A stretch of DNA of 64,000 nucleotides from Flavobacteriaceae bacterium (lineage in GTDB: Bacteria > Bacteroidota > Bacteroidia > Flavobacteriales > Flavobacteriaceae), in assembly GCA_029243385.1 (NCBI GenBank), contig JAQWSC010000015.1, positions 35,541 to 99,540 on the forward strand, written 5' to 3'. Position 1 is the first letter of the stretch. The number at the start of each line of letters is the position of its first letter. The position numbers and the translations under genes were made by a program. Below, piece by piece: positions 9,279 to 19,086 of this stretch. The notes beneath the pieces are model-generated. The model saw nothing but the letters and a program-made list of their open reading frames with translations, was not told the DNA's origin and did no database searches.

Positions 9279-10361
9279 ATGAGCGAGCAACAGTTTATTC
9301 CTTCCGATTTTTCAATCCTTACCCAACCTGTAAGCGTGGGCTGGCAATCGCCGAGCAATATTGCGTTGGTTAAATATTGGGGGAAAACCGATGTTCAAAT
9401 TCCCAAAAATGCGTCTTTGAGTTTTACGTTGAGTGCCTGCACCACCCAAACAACGATCGATTTTTTGCCTTTGTCAAAACCTTCCAGTTCGGTAGATTTT
9501 GAATTGTTTTTTGAGGGAAAAAAGAACGCGGATTTTCGTCCCAAGATCATTGATTTTTTCAAAAGAATTGCTGCGTACTGCCCGTATTTGAGACACTATC
9601 AACTTACGATTCGTTCTTCCAATTCGTTCCCTCACAGTAGTGGAATTGCATCTTCGGCTTCTGCAATGAGTGCGTTGGCGATGTGTATTATGGAATTGGA
9701 ACAACACCAACAGCCTGAAATAACGGATTTGTTTTTCAAACAAAAAGCATCTTTTTTGGCCCGATTGGGATCGGGAAGTGCCTGCCGAAGTATTGAAGGA
9801 CCGCTTGTTGGTTGGGGAACACATCCTCGAATTCCAAACAGCTCCGATTTGTATGGAGTGGTTCTTTCCGATTCAGTGCATCCAATTTTTACAAGCTATC
9901 GCGATACCGTCTTGTTGGTAGATCGAGGACAAAAAGAAGTCAGTAGCACTGTGGGACACAACCTAATGAACGGTCATTCTTTTTCGGATCAACGATTTCT
10001 TCAGGCTCAAGAGAACATGGCAGGTTTGATAGAAGTATTGGCAAAAGGAGATGTCGGTGGTTTTGTTCGCATTGTGGAGCTCGAAGCCCTTTCCTTGCAT
10101 GCTATGATGATGACCTCCGACCCCTCTTTTGTATTGATGAAACCCAACACTTTGCAAATCATTCAAGCCGTTAGAGCGTATCGTAAAGAGACTGGAATCC
10201 CTGTATGTTTTACACTCGATGCAGGAGCCAATGTACACTTGTTATATCCAGACGAAAGTGCTGAGAAAGTCATGGAGTGGATCGAAAACGAACTGGCGTT
10301 GTATTGCCAAAATCAGCAATATATCCACGATCGTGTTGGTAGTGGTGCAAAAAAAATGTAA
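9279..10361 (+). CDS. mvaD: Diphosphomevalonate decarboxylase
   Basis: Converts mevalonate diphosphate to isopentenyl diphosphate with ATP. The 360-residue GHMP-fold protein has SPSNIALVKYWGK near the N-terminus, the phosphate-binding loop NSFPHSSGIASSASA in the middle and GSGSACRS with the conserved arginine. The ATG at 9279 is preferred over an upstream in-frame ATG because it follows a promoter box and starts just before the conserved region. It begins a block with a mevalonate-kinase-like gene and a UbiA-type prenyltransferase. Confidence 0.93.
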   Translation: MSEQQFIPSDFSILTQPVSVGWQSPSNIALVKYWGKTDVQIPKNASLSFTLSACTTQTTIDFLPLSKPSSSVDFELFFEGKKNADFRPKIIDFFKRIAAYCPYLRHYQLTIRSSNSFPHSSGIASSASAMSALAMCIMELEQHQQPEITDLFFKQKASFLARLGSGSACRSIEGPLVGWGTHPRIPNSSDLYGVVLSDSVHPIFTSYRDTVLLVDRGQKEVSSTVGHNLMNGHSFSDQRFLQAQENMAGLIEVLAKGDVGGFVRIVELEALSLHAMMMTSDPSFVLMKPNTLQIIQAVRAYRKETGIPVCFTLDAGANVHLLYPDESAEKVMEWIENELALYCQNQQYIHDRVGSGAKKM

Positions 10362-10370
10362 TTTTAGATC

Positions 10371-11300
10371 ATGAAAGGACCGCTATTTTACTCAAAAATA
10401 CTGTTGTTTGGAGAGTATGGAATCATCAAAGATTCCAAGGGTCTTTCTATTCCCTACAACTTTTATAACGGTGCGTTGAAACTAACCGATGTCGATTCGG
10501 AAGCCGCACAACGTTCCCATCAACACCTTTGCGATTTTACCGATTATCTGGGTCAGTTGGATGCCGATTTGGTTTCATTTGATTTTCAACACATCCAAAA
10601 AGATTTGACAGCTGGGATGTATTTTGATAGCAGCATTCCGCAAGGATATGGCGTAGGCAGTAGTGGCGCATTGGTAGCAGCGATGTACGATCGTTATGCG
10701 GTTGATAAAATCACGGTTTTGGAAAATCTTACCCGTGACAAACTGCTCAAACTCAAAGCTATTTTTTCGGCCATGGAATCTTTTTTTCACGGTAAATCTT
10801 CGGGCTTGGATCCGTTGAATAGCTATTTGAGCCTTCCGATTTTGATTCATTCGCACAACCATATAGAGCCTACGGGAATTCCTTCGCAACCCAAAGAGGG
10901 CAAAGGAGCCGTATTTTTGTTGGACAGTGGTGCCAGTGGCGAAACAGCTCCCATGGTGTCGGTATTTATGAAGCAAATGGAACAGGTGGCTTTTCAGAAA
11001 GTAATGAAAGAAAAGTTTGTCAAATACACCGATGCTTGCGTGGACCATTTTTTAAAGGGCAACGTAAATGCATTGTTTTCGGATCTTAAAAAACTTTCTG
11101 GGGTGGTGCTAACGCATTTTAAACCCATGATTCCTTCCAAATTTCACCAACTTTGGCAACAAGGAATTGACAGCAACGACTACTATCTCAAACTTTGTGG
11201 TTCGGGAGGCGGTGGCTATATTTTGGGCTTTACAGAAGATTTTCAAAAAGCACAAAAAGCCCTCAAAGGGTTCTCTTTGGAAGTTGTGTATACGTTTTAA
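10371..11300 (+). CDS. GHMP kinase, mevalonate kinase-like
   Basis: A 309-residue GHMP-family kinase. The N-terminus KILLFGEYGIIKDSKGLSIP is the substrate-binding start, GYGVGSSGALVAAMYDRY is the ATP-binding loop, HGKSSGLDPLNSYL carries the catalytic aspartate region, and CGSGGGGYILGF is the C-terminal motif. Its position 9 bases after mvaD and before a UbiA homologue indicates phosphorylation of mevalonate for isoprenoid supply. Confidence 0.88.
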   Translation: MKGPLFYSKILLFGEYGIIKDSKGLSIPYNFYNGALKLTDVDSEAAQRSHQHLCDFTDYLGQLDADLVSFDFQHIQKDLTAGMYFDSSIPQGYGVGSSGALVAAMYDRYAVDKITVLENLTRDKLLKLKAIFSAMESFFHGKSSGLDPLNSYLSLPILIHSHNHIEPTGIPSQPKEGKGAVFLLDSGASGETAPMVSVFMKQMEQVAFQKVMKEKFVKYTDACVDHFLKGNVNALFSDLKKLSGVVLTHFKPMIPSKFHQLWQQGIDSNDYYLKLCGSGGGGYILGFTEDFQKAQKALKGFSLEVVYTF

Positions 11301-11309
11301 CGTATCCTC

Positions 11310-12194
11310 ATGAAAATTTCTCCCCAACAACAATCGCTTTTGTACAAATTGTTCAGTCTTTTTTCTGTGGTAAGAGGCTACAATCTTGCTGTTATTGTAT
11401 TGGCACAGCTGCTTTCGGCCGTGTTTATTTTCGCGCCTGAGTTTGCTCCGATGCAAACGCTTTCGCAAACTACTCTGTGGTTGTTGGTGTTTGCTTCAGT
11501 AGCCTGTGTGGCAGCAGGGTATATCATCAATAATTTTTTTGATACCGAAAAAGACCTTATCAATCGTCCCCAAAAAACCCTGTTGGAACAGCACATTTCT
11601 CCTACAACCAAATTGGGGGTCTATTTTGTTTTAAATACGCTGATGGCGGTAATGGCTTTTTGGGTGTCTGTGCGAGCTGCCTTGTTTTTTGTGTTTTATG
11701 CGCTGCTTATTGCCTTGTATTCGTACAAAATCGAACGTATGTTGTTTTTGAGAAACTTGCTTTCTGCTTTTTTGGCCATCGCACCTTTTTTGGCCATTGC
11801 TTTGTATTTTAGGAATTTTTCTGCGTTGGTCTTGGTATTTGCGAGCTATTTGTTTTTGATGATTTTTATACGTGAATTGGTCAAAGATTTGGAGAATCTA
11901 CAAGGCGATTTGACATTGAATTACAAAACCCTTCCAGTGGTGTATGGCAGGGTACCTACCCAGCTTTTTATCTCGTTTTTGACCCTTGTTTTGTTGGGCA
12001 ACCTATGGGTTTTGCTGCAACGTTTTGATCTGGGAGTCATGCAGTACTATTTTTGGATTTCATTGCCCGTATGGCTGCTTTTTTTGGGTTTGCTGTGGAA
12101 AGCAACACAAAAAAAACACTACCTCAGCCTCCATATCCTATTAAAGGGACTTATCTTGTGCGGGATTGTAAGTATTGTTTTGTTGAAAGTGTAG
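11310..12194 (+). CDS. UbiA-family prenyltransferase (geranylgeranylglycerol-phosphate synthase-like)
   Basis: A 294-residue integral membrane protein with about eight helices. The first aspartate-rich motif is NNFFDTEKDLINRPQK (NxxxDxxxD), and the second region is ELVKDLENLQGD. These bind prenyl diphosphate through magnesium. Bacteroidota copies at this location are usually annotated as geranylgeranylglycerol-phosphate geranylgeranyltransferase; a quinone-prenylating role is an alternative. It follows the kinase gene by 9 bases. Confidence 0.8.
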   Translation: MKISPQQQSLLYKLFSLFSVVRGYNLAVIVLAQLLSAVFIFAPEFAPMQTLSQTTLWLLVFASVACVAAGYIINNFFDTEKDLINRPQKTLLEQHISPTTKLGVYFVLNTLMAVMAFWVSVRAALFFVFYALLIALYSYKIERMLFLRNLLSAFLAIAPFLAIALYFRNFSALVLVFASYLFLMIFIRELVKDLENLQGDLTLNYKTLPVVYGRVPTQLFISFLTLVLLGNLWVLLQRFDLGVMQYYFWISLPVWLLFLGLLWKATQKKHYLSLHILLKGLILCGIVSIVLLKV

Positions 12195-12277
12195 GGATTT
12201 AATAAGCTTTCCAAAAACAAAGGTTTGGAGGCTCTTTTTATCTGCAAACAAATAGTACCTTTGCAAAAAGAAGTTGC

Positions 12278-13060
12278 ATGAAACCGTCTCGGAACAAAAA
12301 ATCGCATTCAAAAAAACCTTCTCATAAACCCGCTTCATCGGGTAAGCCAGAAGCAGGGATTCGACTGAATAAGTACATTGCCAATTCGGGACTGTGTTCG
12401 CGTCGGGAAGCCGATATGCATATTTCTTTGGGAACGGTGCGTGTCAATGGAAAAATTGTCACCGAAATGGGCGTTAAGGTGATGCCTGGCGATCGGGTAC
12501 AGTTTGACGATCAACCCGTTAATCCCGAAAAAAACATTTACGTACTGCTCAACAAGCCCAAAGGGTTTGCTACGCTCAAGGAAGGGGAACGCGGCCAAAA
12601 AACGGTTGCGGATTTGGTGGCCAATGCAACTCCGTTTAAAATCGCTCCCGTAGGGCGACTAGACCGGCAGTTCATGGGCTTGTTGCTTTTTACCAACGAT
12701 GCTACAATGGCCAAAAAGCTAACCTCAGCCAAAACCCGTGCTCAAAAAATATTTCATGTCGTGGTGGATAAAAACGTCAGTCGAAAACAATTGGATGACA
12801 TGCAAAAGGGTGTCGAAATCGACAAAGTACTTATTCAGCCTAGTGAAGTGCGCTACGTTCAGGGAGCAAGCAAACGCGAATTGGGAATTCAAATCGCCAT
12901 CAACGACAACAGAGCCATAAAGCGTTTGTTGGAACATTTTAACTTTGAACTGGTTTCGTTGGATTTGGTTTCCTTTGCCGGATTGACCAAAAAAGATTTG
13001 CCTCGAGGTCATTGGCGTATTCTAAATGAAAAAGACTTGGTAGCGTTGAATATGCTATAA
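12278..13060 (+). CDS. RluB/RsuA-family rRNA pseudouridine synthase
   Basis: A 260-residue enzyme that isomerises a uridine in ribosomal RNA. A basic N-terminal tail (about 1-28) precedes an S4 domain (IRLNKYIANSGLCSRREAD). The catalytic aspartate lies in PVGRLDRQFMGLLLFTND. A Lys/Ser-rich tail is common in Bacteroidota members. It is separated by 83 bases from the prenyltransferase gene. RluB-type (23S U2605) is most likely. Confidence 0.9.
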   Translation: MKPSRNKKSHSKKPSHKPASSGKPEAGIRLNKYIANSGLCSRREADMHISLGTVRVNGKIVTEMGVKVMPGDRVQFDDQPVNPEKNIYVLLNKPKGFATLKEGERGQKTVADLVANATPFKIAPVGRLDRQFMGLLLFTNDATMAKKLTSAKTRAQKIFHVVVDKNVSRKQLDDMQKGVEIDKVLIQPSEVRYVQGASKRELGIQIAINDNRAIKRLLEHFNFELVSLDLVSFAGLTKKDLPRGHWRILNEKDLVALNML

Positions 13061-13075
13061 GGCTCACAGTATTTT

Positions 13076-14596
13076 TTAGATGCGTCTGCGAACCGAAGAA
13101 TAAAAGATAAATCCAAATCCCAAGCACAGAATTAGGTGAAACGGAAACAGTCCGAAGTCTCCTTCATTGCCTACCACAAAAGCGCTGTACATTCCAAACA
13201 AAAAATACAAACACAAGACCGCTTCAAAAATCATGTTTTTGTTTGGCTTTTTCCCTTTCAGGTATTTGTTAGATTTTAGGGTATTGACCATATTGCGGAG
13301 ATTGAATTTGGGCGTTCGCACAAAATCGCTTCGCTTCCTTCTGTGTCCCTCAATGACTGCCAATGAGTTGTGAAGTGAAAAGCCCATAGCAATGGTGTAA
13401 AAAGTGCAAAACATCTTTACAAATTCGATAAACTTGAAAATCCCTCCACCGTGAATGCGTTTGTAGGTAAACCAATAGCATATAAAAAAGATGACAGTAC
13501 TAATGATAAACAAGCTCGTAACGTTGAAATACCAAATCAGATGTCCCCATTCGTTTTTGATATAGAGCATAGGAATACTCAGTAAGGCGACAATCAATAC
13601 GTTCAAAAACATGGTGCTATTGAGCAAATGCATACCCGCATGCAATCGGGTTTTCAAAGGGATGTGTTTGGAACTAAAAACGCGTTTGATCATTTTTTGG
13701 AAATTCTCAGCTCCGCCTTTGTTCCATCGAAATTGCTGGGAGCGTATAGCACTGATTACCACGGGAAGTTCGGCGGGGGTTTCGACTTCCTCCAAGTACT
13801 TGAATTTCCAGTTTTTTAACTGCGCACGATAGCTTAAATCCAAATCTTCAGTCAACGTATCTCCCTCCCAGTTTCCAGCGTCCAAAATACATTCCTTGCG
13901 CCAAATTCCAGCCGTTCCGTTAAAATTGATAAAGTGTTCTTTGCTGTTTCTTCCGACTTGTTCTAAGGTGAAATGTGCGTCCAGCGCAAAAGCTTGCACA
14001 CGAGTCAACACGGAATAATCACGATTGATATGCCCCCAACGGGTTTGTACCACACCAATTTCAGGATTTTTAAAATAAGGAACCGTTTTTTGAAGCCAGT
14101 CTTTTTCGGGTAAAAAATCAGCATCAAAAATAGCGATGTACTCGCCCTTGGCCAACGTCAACCCGAATTTGAGGGCTCCTGCCTTAAAACCTTCTCGGGT
14201 ATCTCTAAAAACGTGAACAATATCGAGTCCTTGTTCGGAAAGTTCCTTAATTTTTTTAGCAGTAATTTCCACCGACTCGTCGTTGGAGTCGTCCAAGACT
14301 TGAATTTCCAATCGGTCTTTAGGGTATTCGATGTTACTGACGCTTTCCAACAAGCGTTCCATCACATACAATTCGTTGAAAACAGGGAGTTGTATGGTGA
14401 CGTAGGGAACTTGCTTGGGGTCGTTTAAATCAAATACAGGTTCGTTTTTTTTAGGTTTGGAACGAAAAGAAAGATAATTGAAAAGCAAATTCAATTGCGA
14501 AAGACTATACAACAAAATCAACACCAAGGCTGTTGAGTATATTACCATCAAAAAAATTGATAACGGCAGCATGATTGTATCCCAGTCAAATCCCAT
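13076..14596 (-). CDS. Family 2 glycosyltransferase, cellulose-synthase-like
   Basis: A 506-residue membrane processive-type glycosyltransferase. A membrane helix at the N-terminus (about 8-32) is followed by the GT-A domain with VLDDSNDES, IFDADFLPEKDWL (DxD), TEDLDLSYRA (catalytic aspartate) and QQFRWNKGG (QxxRW). At least four further helices follow. The product could be a beta-linked glucan, mannan or glycolipid; nothing nearby decides. It is convergent with the pseudouridine synthase gene. Confidence 0.88.
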   Translation of the reverse strand: MGFDWDTIMLPLSIFLMVIYSTALVLILLYSLSQLNLLFNYLSFRSKPKKNEPVFDLNDPKQVPYVTIQLPVFNELYVMERLLESVSNIEYPKDRLEIQVLDDSNDESVEITAKKIKELSEQGLDIVHVFRDTREGFKAGALKFGLTLAKGEYIAIFDADFLPEKDWLQKTVPYFKNPEIGVVQTRWGHINRDYSVLTRVQAFALDAHFTLEQVGRNSKEHFINFNGTAGIWRKECILDAGNWEGDTLTEDLDLSYRAQLKNWKFKYLEEVETPAELPVVISAIRSQQFRWNKGGAENFQKMIKRVFSSKHIPLKTRLHAGMHLLNSTMFLNVLIVALLSIPMLYIKNEWGHLIWYFNVTSLFIISTVIFFICYWFTYKRIHGGGIFKFIEFVKMFCTFYTIAMGFSLHNSLAVIEGHRRKRSDFVRTPKFNLRNMVNTLKSNKYLKGKKPNKNMIFEAVLCLYFLFGMYSAFVVGNEGDFGLFPFHLILCLGFGFIFYSSVRRRI

Positions 14597-14712
14597 TTGT
14601 GTGTTCCCCTTTTTGTTAAAAATTCAACAAAGAATTTTAATTGCCGCAAATATACTATCTTTTATTGTACTAAAGAGTTTTTAGGGACTGTACATCAAAG
14701 CTACACGACAGC

Positions 14713-14742
14713 AAAAAAAAAGCCGCAGTTTGTGCGGCTTTT
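14713..14742 (-). terminator. Terminator of tRNA-Phe
   Basis: AGCCGCA and TGCGGCT arms with a short loop, followed on the minus strand by a run of nine T, just 3' of the tRNA. Confidence 0.88.
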
Positions 14743-14746
14743 GATG

Positions 14747-14819
14747 TGGTACCTCCAGGAATCGAACCAGGGACACAAGGATTTTCAGTCCTTTGCTCTA
14801 CCAACTGAGCTAAGGTACC
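14747..14819 (-). tRNA. tRNA-Phe (GAA)
   Basis: The minus strand folds into a complete cloverleaf: acceptor GGTACCT/AGGTACC, D arm GCTC...GAGC, anticodon arm with loop CTGAAAA giving anticodon GAA, five-base variable loop, T arm CCTGG-TTCGATT-CCTGG, and discriminator A followed by CA. Size is 73 bases. Confidence 0.97.
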
Positions 14820-14835
14820 TCCAAAATTGGAATGG

Positions 14836-14866
14836 CAAATATAACGTGCTTTTCCAAAATGTACAA
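14836..14866 (-). promoter_or_regulatory. Promoter of tRNA-Phe
   Basis: On the minus strand TTG (14864-14866), 20 bases, then TATATTTG (14836-14843). This is an exact Bacteroidota -33/-7 pair and serves as an internal reference for promoter spacing in this genome. Confidence 0.85.
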
Positions 14867-14915
14867 TGATTCATATAAAAAATGTTCAGTACTTTAGCGG
14901 GGCAATTAAAATCGA

Positions 14916-15641
14916 ATGAATTTAGTTATTGATATCGGAAACACCCGAAGCAAGTTGGCAGTATTTGAAAACCATAGGCTCGTATTCCAAGAAACAGCTG
15001 ATTCTCAGGTTTTGAATGCCGTTCGAAAAGTGATGGATACGTATGCTATTCGCCATGCAATTGTTTGCAATGTTTCGCAATTTCAACCCGAATTGATGAC
15101 GGTTTTAGAAGCTGAAATTTCAGTATTTCAATTGACTTGGGAGTCCAAAGTTCCTTTTCAAAACGCGTATCAAACTCCCAAAACCTTGGGTGTCGATCGT
15201 ATGGCGTTGGTAAGCGGGGCGGTAGCCCAATTTCCCAATCAAGCGGTATTGGTCATAGACGCAGGAAGTTGTATTACCTATGATTTCAAAACAGCTGATG
15301 AGGTGTATGCAGGCGGTGCAATTTCTCCAGGAATTCAAATGCGGTATGCAGCTTTGGCAAATCAAACACAAAACCTTCCTCATTTGAAAAAAGAAATTCC
15401 AGCGACTGCTTATGGAACTTCGACTTCCAGTTCTATTCACTCGGGGATTGTTCATGGAGTTTATCACGAAATCAATGGATTTATAAATTATTACCGTCGT
15501 CAATCAGAAAATTTAACAGTTATTTTAACAGGAGGGGACGCAGATTTTTTGTCAAAAACCATAAAAAATGGCATATTTGCGGATTCCAATCTATTACTGA
15601 AAGGATTAAATACAATTTTAGCACTTAATTTAACCGAATGA
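14916..15641 (+). CDS. coaX: Type III pantothenate kinase
   Basis: First step of coenzyme A synthesis. The 241-residue protein has the phosphate loop DIGNTRSKLAVF at residues 5-16, TLGVDRMALVSGA in the middle and the catalytic DAGSCITYDF near 113, as expected for CoaX. It overlaps the next gene by 4 bases and so heads an envelope operon reaching to the PpiD gene. Confidence 0.94.
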   Translation: MNLVIDIGNTRSKLAVFENHRLVFQETADSQVLNAVRKVMDTYAIRHAIVCNVSQFQPELMTVLEAEISVFQLTWESKVPFQNAYQTPKTLGVDRMALVSGAVAQFPNQAVLVIDAGSCITYDFKTADEVYAGGAISPGIQMRYAALANQTQNLPHLKKEIPATAYGTSTSSSIHSGIVHGVYHEINGFINYYRRQSENLTVILTGGDADFLSKTIKNGIFADSNLLLKGLNTILALNLTE

Positions 15642-16894
15642 TACAAAAAATCACTACCCTTTCTTTCTTGTTTTTTGCAGTAGTTGCAATGGCTCAAAAA
15701 GGAAGTCTTTCCCCGTATTCTTTTTATGGTATTGGAGAAAACACATTCAAAGGAACCGCTGAAAATAAAATGATGGGTGGATTGAGTTCGTACTCGGACA
15801 GTATTCATTTGAATCTTCAAAACCCTGCAGGATACGCTTCCTTACAGTTGGTAAACTATTCTGTTGGAGTAAGTTATGTGGATACGGATCTAAAAAGTTC
15901 GGAAGGCAATTCAAAAAACACCACTTCGGGGATCGATTATTTGGCTGTTGGAATTCCTACCAAGCATTTTAATTTTGGTTTTGGAATCATACCCAAAAGT
16001 GCGGTGGGGTATCGTCTGTTGACTGAAGACACGACCGTTGAACCCAATCAATCGACTCAATTTGAGGGTTCGGGAGGGGTTAACCAGGTGTTTTTTAGTC
16101 TTGGAAAAAAAGTTTTTAACGATTTTGGAGTCGGTTTTACAGCCAACTATAATTTTGGCTCGTTGAACCATACCAGCACCCTTATTATTCAGGATATTGA
16201 ACTAGCCACCATTTTGAATAATGAATCTTCTTTGCGAGGATTTACCTTCACATTGGGGTTGGATTATCACAAACGACTTTTCTCGAAATGGGACCTACAA
16301 GCCAATTATCAATTTTCCCCCAAAGGCTCATTAAATTCTAGCAATACTAAAGTGATAGTGACACGACCGCGCCTCAGCAATAGCGGAGGAGATGAGTTGG
16401 TCGTTGACTTGGCTGCTACTGGCCTTGATAAAACCACGATTACAATTCCCACAACTCATTCGCTAGGATTTAGTTTTGGAGAGAAGAAAAAATGGTCAGC
16501 AGGAGCGCAATATACTTTTTCGACGAGTGGTGGATACGAAAACCAACTTTTTTCAATGAGTGATGTAACCTATAAAAGTGCTTCGCAGCTTTCAGTGGGT
16601 GGATTTTATATTCCAAAATACAATTCATTTACCAGTTATTTTAGCCGGATTGTATATCGGGCAGGTGTTCGTATCGAAAAGACAGGATTGCACATTCAAA
16701 ATCAGTCGATTGACGAACTTGGCATATCTTTTGGATTGGGATTGCCGTTGAATGGATTGTCGAGTGCCAATATTGGAGTTGAGTTTGGAAAACGAGGCAC
16801 TTTGAGCGAAGGATTGGTTGAGGAGAATTTTGTAGCCATTCGAATCGGGTTTTCGCTGAACGATCGTTGGTTTATCAAAAGAAAATACAATTAA
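15638..16894 (+). CDS. Outer-membrane beta-barrel protein
   Basis: A 418-residue exported protein. It has a signal peptide (cleavage likely after AMA at about residue 20) and then alternating aromatic/glycine strands such as SPYSFYGIGEN and NFGFGIIPKS that read as a 12-14-stranded barrel. In Bacteroidota this gene often lies between coaX and a TPR protein. A transport role like FadL is possible, but I see no specific signature. Confidence 0.75.
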   Translation: MIQKITTLSFLFFAVVAMAQKGSLSPYSFYGIGENTFKGTAENKMMGGLSSYSDSIHLNLQNPAGYASLQLVNYSVGVSYVDTDLKSSEGNSKNTTSGIDYLAVGIPTKHFNFGFGIIPKSAVGYRLLTEDTTVEPNQSTQFEGSGGVNQVFFSLGKKVFNDFGVGFTANYNFGSLNHTSTLIIQDIELATILNNESSLRGFTFTLGLDYHKRLFSKWDLQANYQFSPKGSLNSSNTKVIVTRPRLSNSGGDELVVDLAATGLDKTTITIPTTHSLGFSFGEKKKWSAGAQYTFSTSGGYENQLFSMSDVTYKSASQLSVGGFYIPKYNSFTSYFSRIVYRAGVRIEKTGLHIQNQSIDELGISFGLGLPLNGLSSANIGVEFGKRGTLSEGLVEENFVAIRIGFSLNDRWFIKRKYN

Positions 16895-16916
16895 GATTAA
16901 TAAAAACAACAACATT

Positions 16917-18317
16917 ATGAACTTAAAGATTCAAAAATCGATAACCGTATGGATGGTTCTTTTAGGGGCATTTACAATGCTAAGTGGACAAATGAATAGC
17001 GACTGTCCAACAAACTTATCCATTTTTGCAGAATATGCAAAAGTCAAAAATTACGATGCGGCCTACGAGCCTTGGAAAAAAGTTAATACAGAATGTCCTG
17101 AGCTTAATGTAGCTACGTTTAAGTATGGAAAAAAAATAGTAGCCCACAAAATCAAAAACGCTACGGGTGACGAAAAACAAGCCTATGTTTCTGAGTTGAT
17201 GCAGCTATACGATGATTGGTTGACTCACTTTCCTAAAAGTAAAAGCGGCGTGAGCGAAGTTGGGAAAATTATTGCAGACAAAGCCCAATCCATGTTGGAC
17301 TATAAAGTAGGTTCTCAAAAAGAAGTTTTCGAAATATTTGATAAAGCGTTTACAGAAGACGCAGCAAGCTTTACGTATCCAAAAGGATTGTATAATTATT
17401 TCAAAACGATGTATCAGCTTTACAAGTCGGGAGAGCCTTCGGTAACGATCGAAGCCTTGTTTGATAAATACGAAGACGTTTCTGAAAAGTTTGAGCTTGA
17501 AAACACCAAATTGGCTAAAAAATTAGATGTTATCCTCAAAAAAGAGGACAACGGAACTGCTTTGACTTCGCGGGAAACGCGAAACAAGCGCGTGTATGAA
17601 ATCAACTCAGTTGCTAATACAACCTATGCCAACAATTTGGATGCGATTATTGCAAAAGAATCGACTTGTGAAAACCTAATTCCTTTGTATCGAAAGAATT
17701 TTGATCAAAATAAAACCAACGAAGTTTGGTTGAATCGTGCAGCGGGAAGAATGGACGGAAAAGAGTGTACAGACGATCCGTTGTTTGTGGAATTGGTAGA
17801 GGCTTTGCATGCGCTCAATCCTTCAGCAAACTCAGCGTATTATTTGGGCTTATTGAACGACAAAAAGAACAACAGCTCGGAGGCACTTCGTTATTACGAA
17901 GAATCGTTGACCTTGGAGACAGATCCTTATAAAAAAGCAAAAACACTTTATAAAATTGCTGTAAAGTTTAAAAAACGTGGACAAAAAAGTTCCGCCCGAT
18001 CGTATGCCAACAAAGCCTTGTCCTATCAACCTTCATTGGGGCGTGCTTATTTGTTGATTGCTAGTCTATATACAAGCAGTGCCAACGCCTGTGGAAATAC
18101 ACAATTCGAAAAAAGAGCGGTGTACTGGTTGGCAGCTCAAACTGCCAAAAAAGCCGGACGCGTTGATGCTTCTCTTAAAAAAGCCGCCGCCAAAACCGCG
18201 GCAAGTTACGAGGGTAGAGCGCCTAGTAAAACCGATATTTTTACTGAAGGAATGGCAGGAAAAACAGTAACTTTTGATTGTTGGATCAAAGCCAGCGTTA
18301 AAGTGCCTACCTTGTAG
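16917..18317 (+). CDS. Tetratricopeptide-repeat exported protein
   Basis: A 466-residue protein with a signal peptide (hydrophobic 10-24, AFTMLSGQ end). Helical repeats follow, with TPR-like units clear around 305-380 (NSAYYLGLLNDKKNNSSEAL and KAKTLYKIAVKFKKRGQ). It is likely periplasmic. It sits between a barrel protein and lptC, which suggests an envelope assembly or scaffolding role. Confidence 0.75.
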   Translation: MNLKIQKSITVWMVLLGAFTMLSGQMNSDCPTNLSIFAEYAKVKNYDAAYEPWKKVNTECPELNVATFKYGKKIVAHKIKNATGDEKQAYVSELMQLYDDWLTHFPKSKSGVSEVGKIIADKAQSMLDYKVGSQKEVFEIFDKAFTEDAASFTYPKGLYNYFKTMYQLYKSGEPSVTIEALFDKYEDVSEKFELENTKLAKKLDVILKKEDNGTALTSRETRNKRVYEINSVANTTYANNLDAIIAKESTCENLIPLYRKNFDQNKTNEVWLNRAAGRMDGKECTDDPLFVELVEALHALNPSANSAYYLGLLNDKKNNSSEALRYYEESLTLETDPYKKAKTLYKIAVKFKKRGQKSSARSYANKALSYQPSLGRAYLLIASLYTSSANACGNTQFEKRAVYWLAAQTAKKAGRVDASLKKAAAKTAASYEGRAPSKTDIFTEGMAGKTVTFDCWIKASVKVPTL

Positions 18318-18319
18318 GA

Positions 18320-18886
18320 ATGGTCATATTGCTAAAAAACATAACCAAAACCATCATGGGAGCCATACTTCTCATGATGGTTTTTTCATGTCAAGATAAC
18401 TACAAGGAAATACAAAAAATCAATCAATTCAATTACATCCCCGTTGGAATTGCCGAAACCATGCGATTGGTTTATACAGATTCCTCCAAAACGAAAGCCG
18501 TTTTAACAGCGCCTATAAATAAGGATTTTACCAATCAAAAATTTCCTTTTTCAGAGTTTCCAGATGGATTAAAGGTTGTTTTTTATGACCAAGATATGAA
18601 TGCCACTGAAGTGACTTCGGATTATGGGATTTTGTATAACAAAACCCAAATTATTGATTTGCAAGGTCATGTAGTGATTCAAACCCACGATGGAGCCGTT
18701 TTAAAAACATCGCAATTGTATTGGGATCCTGATCAAGAGTGGCTTTTTACTGAAAAAAACTTTACATTTACCAGTGATGATTACGACATCAATGCGGTGC
18801 GGTTGGATGCTAGCCGAAATTTTACCGTTTTTAGAACGGGTGCATTGAAAGGAACCATCGCAGTAGAAGAAGAAAACACACCCTAA
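18320..18886 (+). CDS. lptC: LPS export periplasmic protein LptC
   Basis: A 188-residue lipoprotein-like LptC. The N-terminal hydrophobic stretch ends in MMVFSCQDN, a lipobox. The beta-jellyroll shows the family pattern FSEFPDGLKVVFYDQDMNAT and ILYNKTQIIDLQGHVVIQT. LptC links the LptBFG ABC transporter to LptA. The gene begins 2 bases after the TPR gene and is followed by a small membrane protein. Confidence 0.88.
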   Translation: MVILLKNITKTIMGAILLMMVFSCQDNYKEIQKINQFNYIPVGIAETMRLVYTDSSKTKAVLTAPINKDFTNQKFPFSEFPDGLKVVFYDQDMNATEVTSDYGILYNKTQIIDLQGHVVIQTHDGAVLKTSQLYWDPDQEWLFTEKNFTFTSDDYDINAVRLDASRNFTVFRTGALKGTIAVEEENTP

Positions 18887-18891
18887 TAATT

Positions 18892-19086
18892 ATGAAATAT
18901 TTTAAAATATCCGAATTTCTCTATGTATTCCTAGCGTTCTTTTTCTTGTATATTGGAGTTTCTGAGTGGAATACAGATCCTAGTCGAGCATACTTATCAT
19001 TGTTTTTTATGATATTGGCCGTAGGGATGTATTTTTTTAGAAGACATTATAGAAGGAAAATAGATCAACGAAATTCTCAAAAATGA
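18892..19086 (+). CDS. Small membrane protein
   Basis: 64 residues with two helices (about 7-23 and 31-50) and a basic C-terminal tail (RRHYRRKIDQR). No family recognised. It overlaps the CorC-like gene by 4 bases and follows lptC by 5 bases, so it is surely translated as part of this operon. Confidence 0.75.
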   Translation: MKYFKISEFLYVFLAFFFLYIGVSEWNTDPSRAYLSLFFMILAVGMYFFRRHYRRKIDQRNSQK

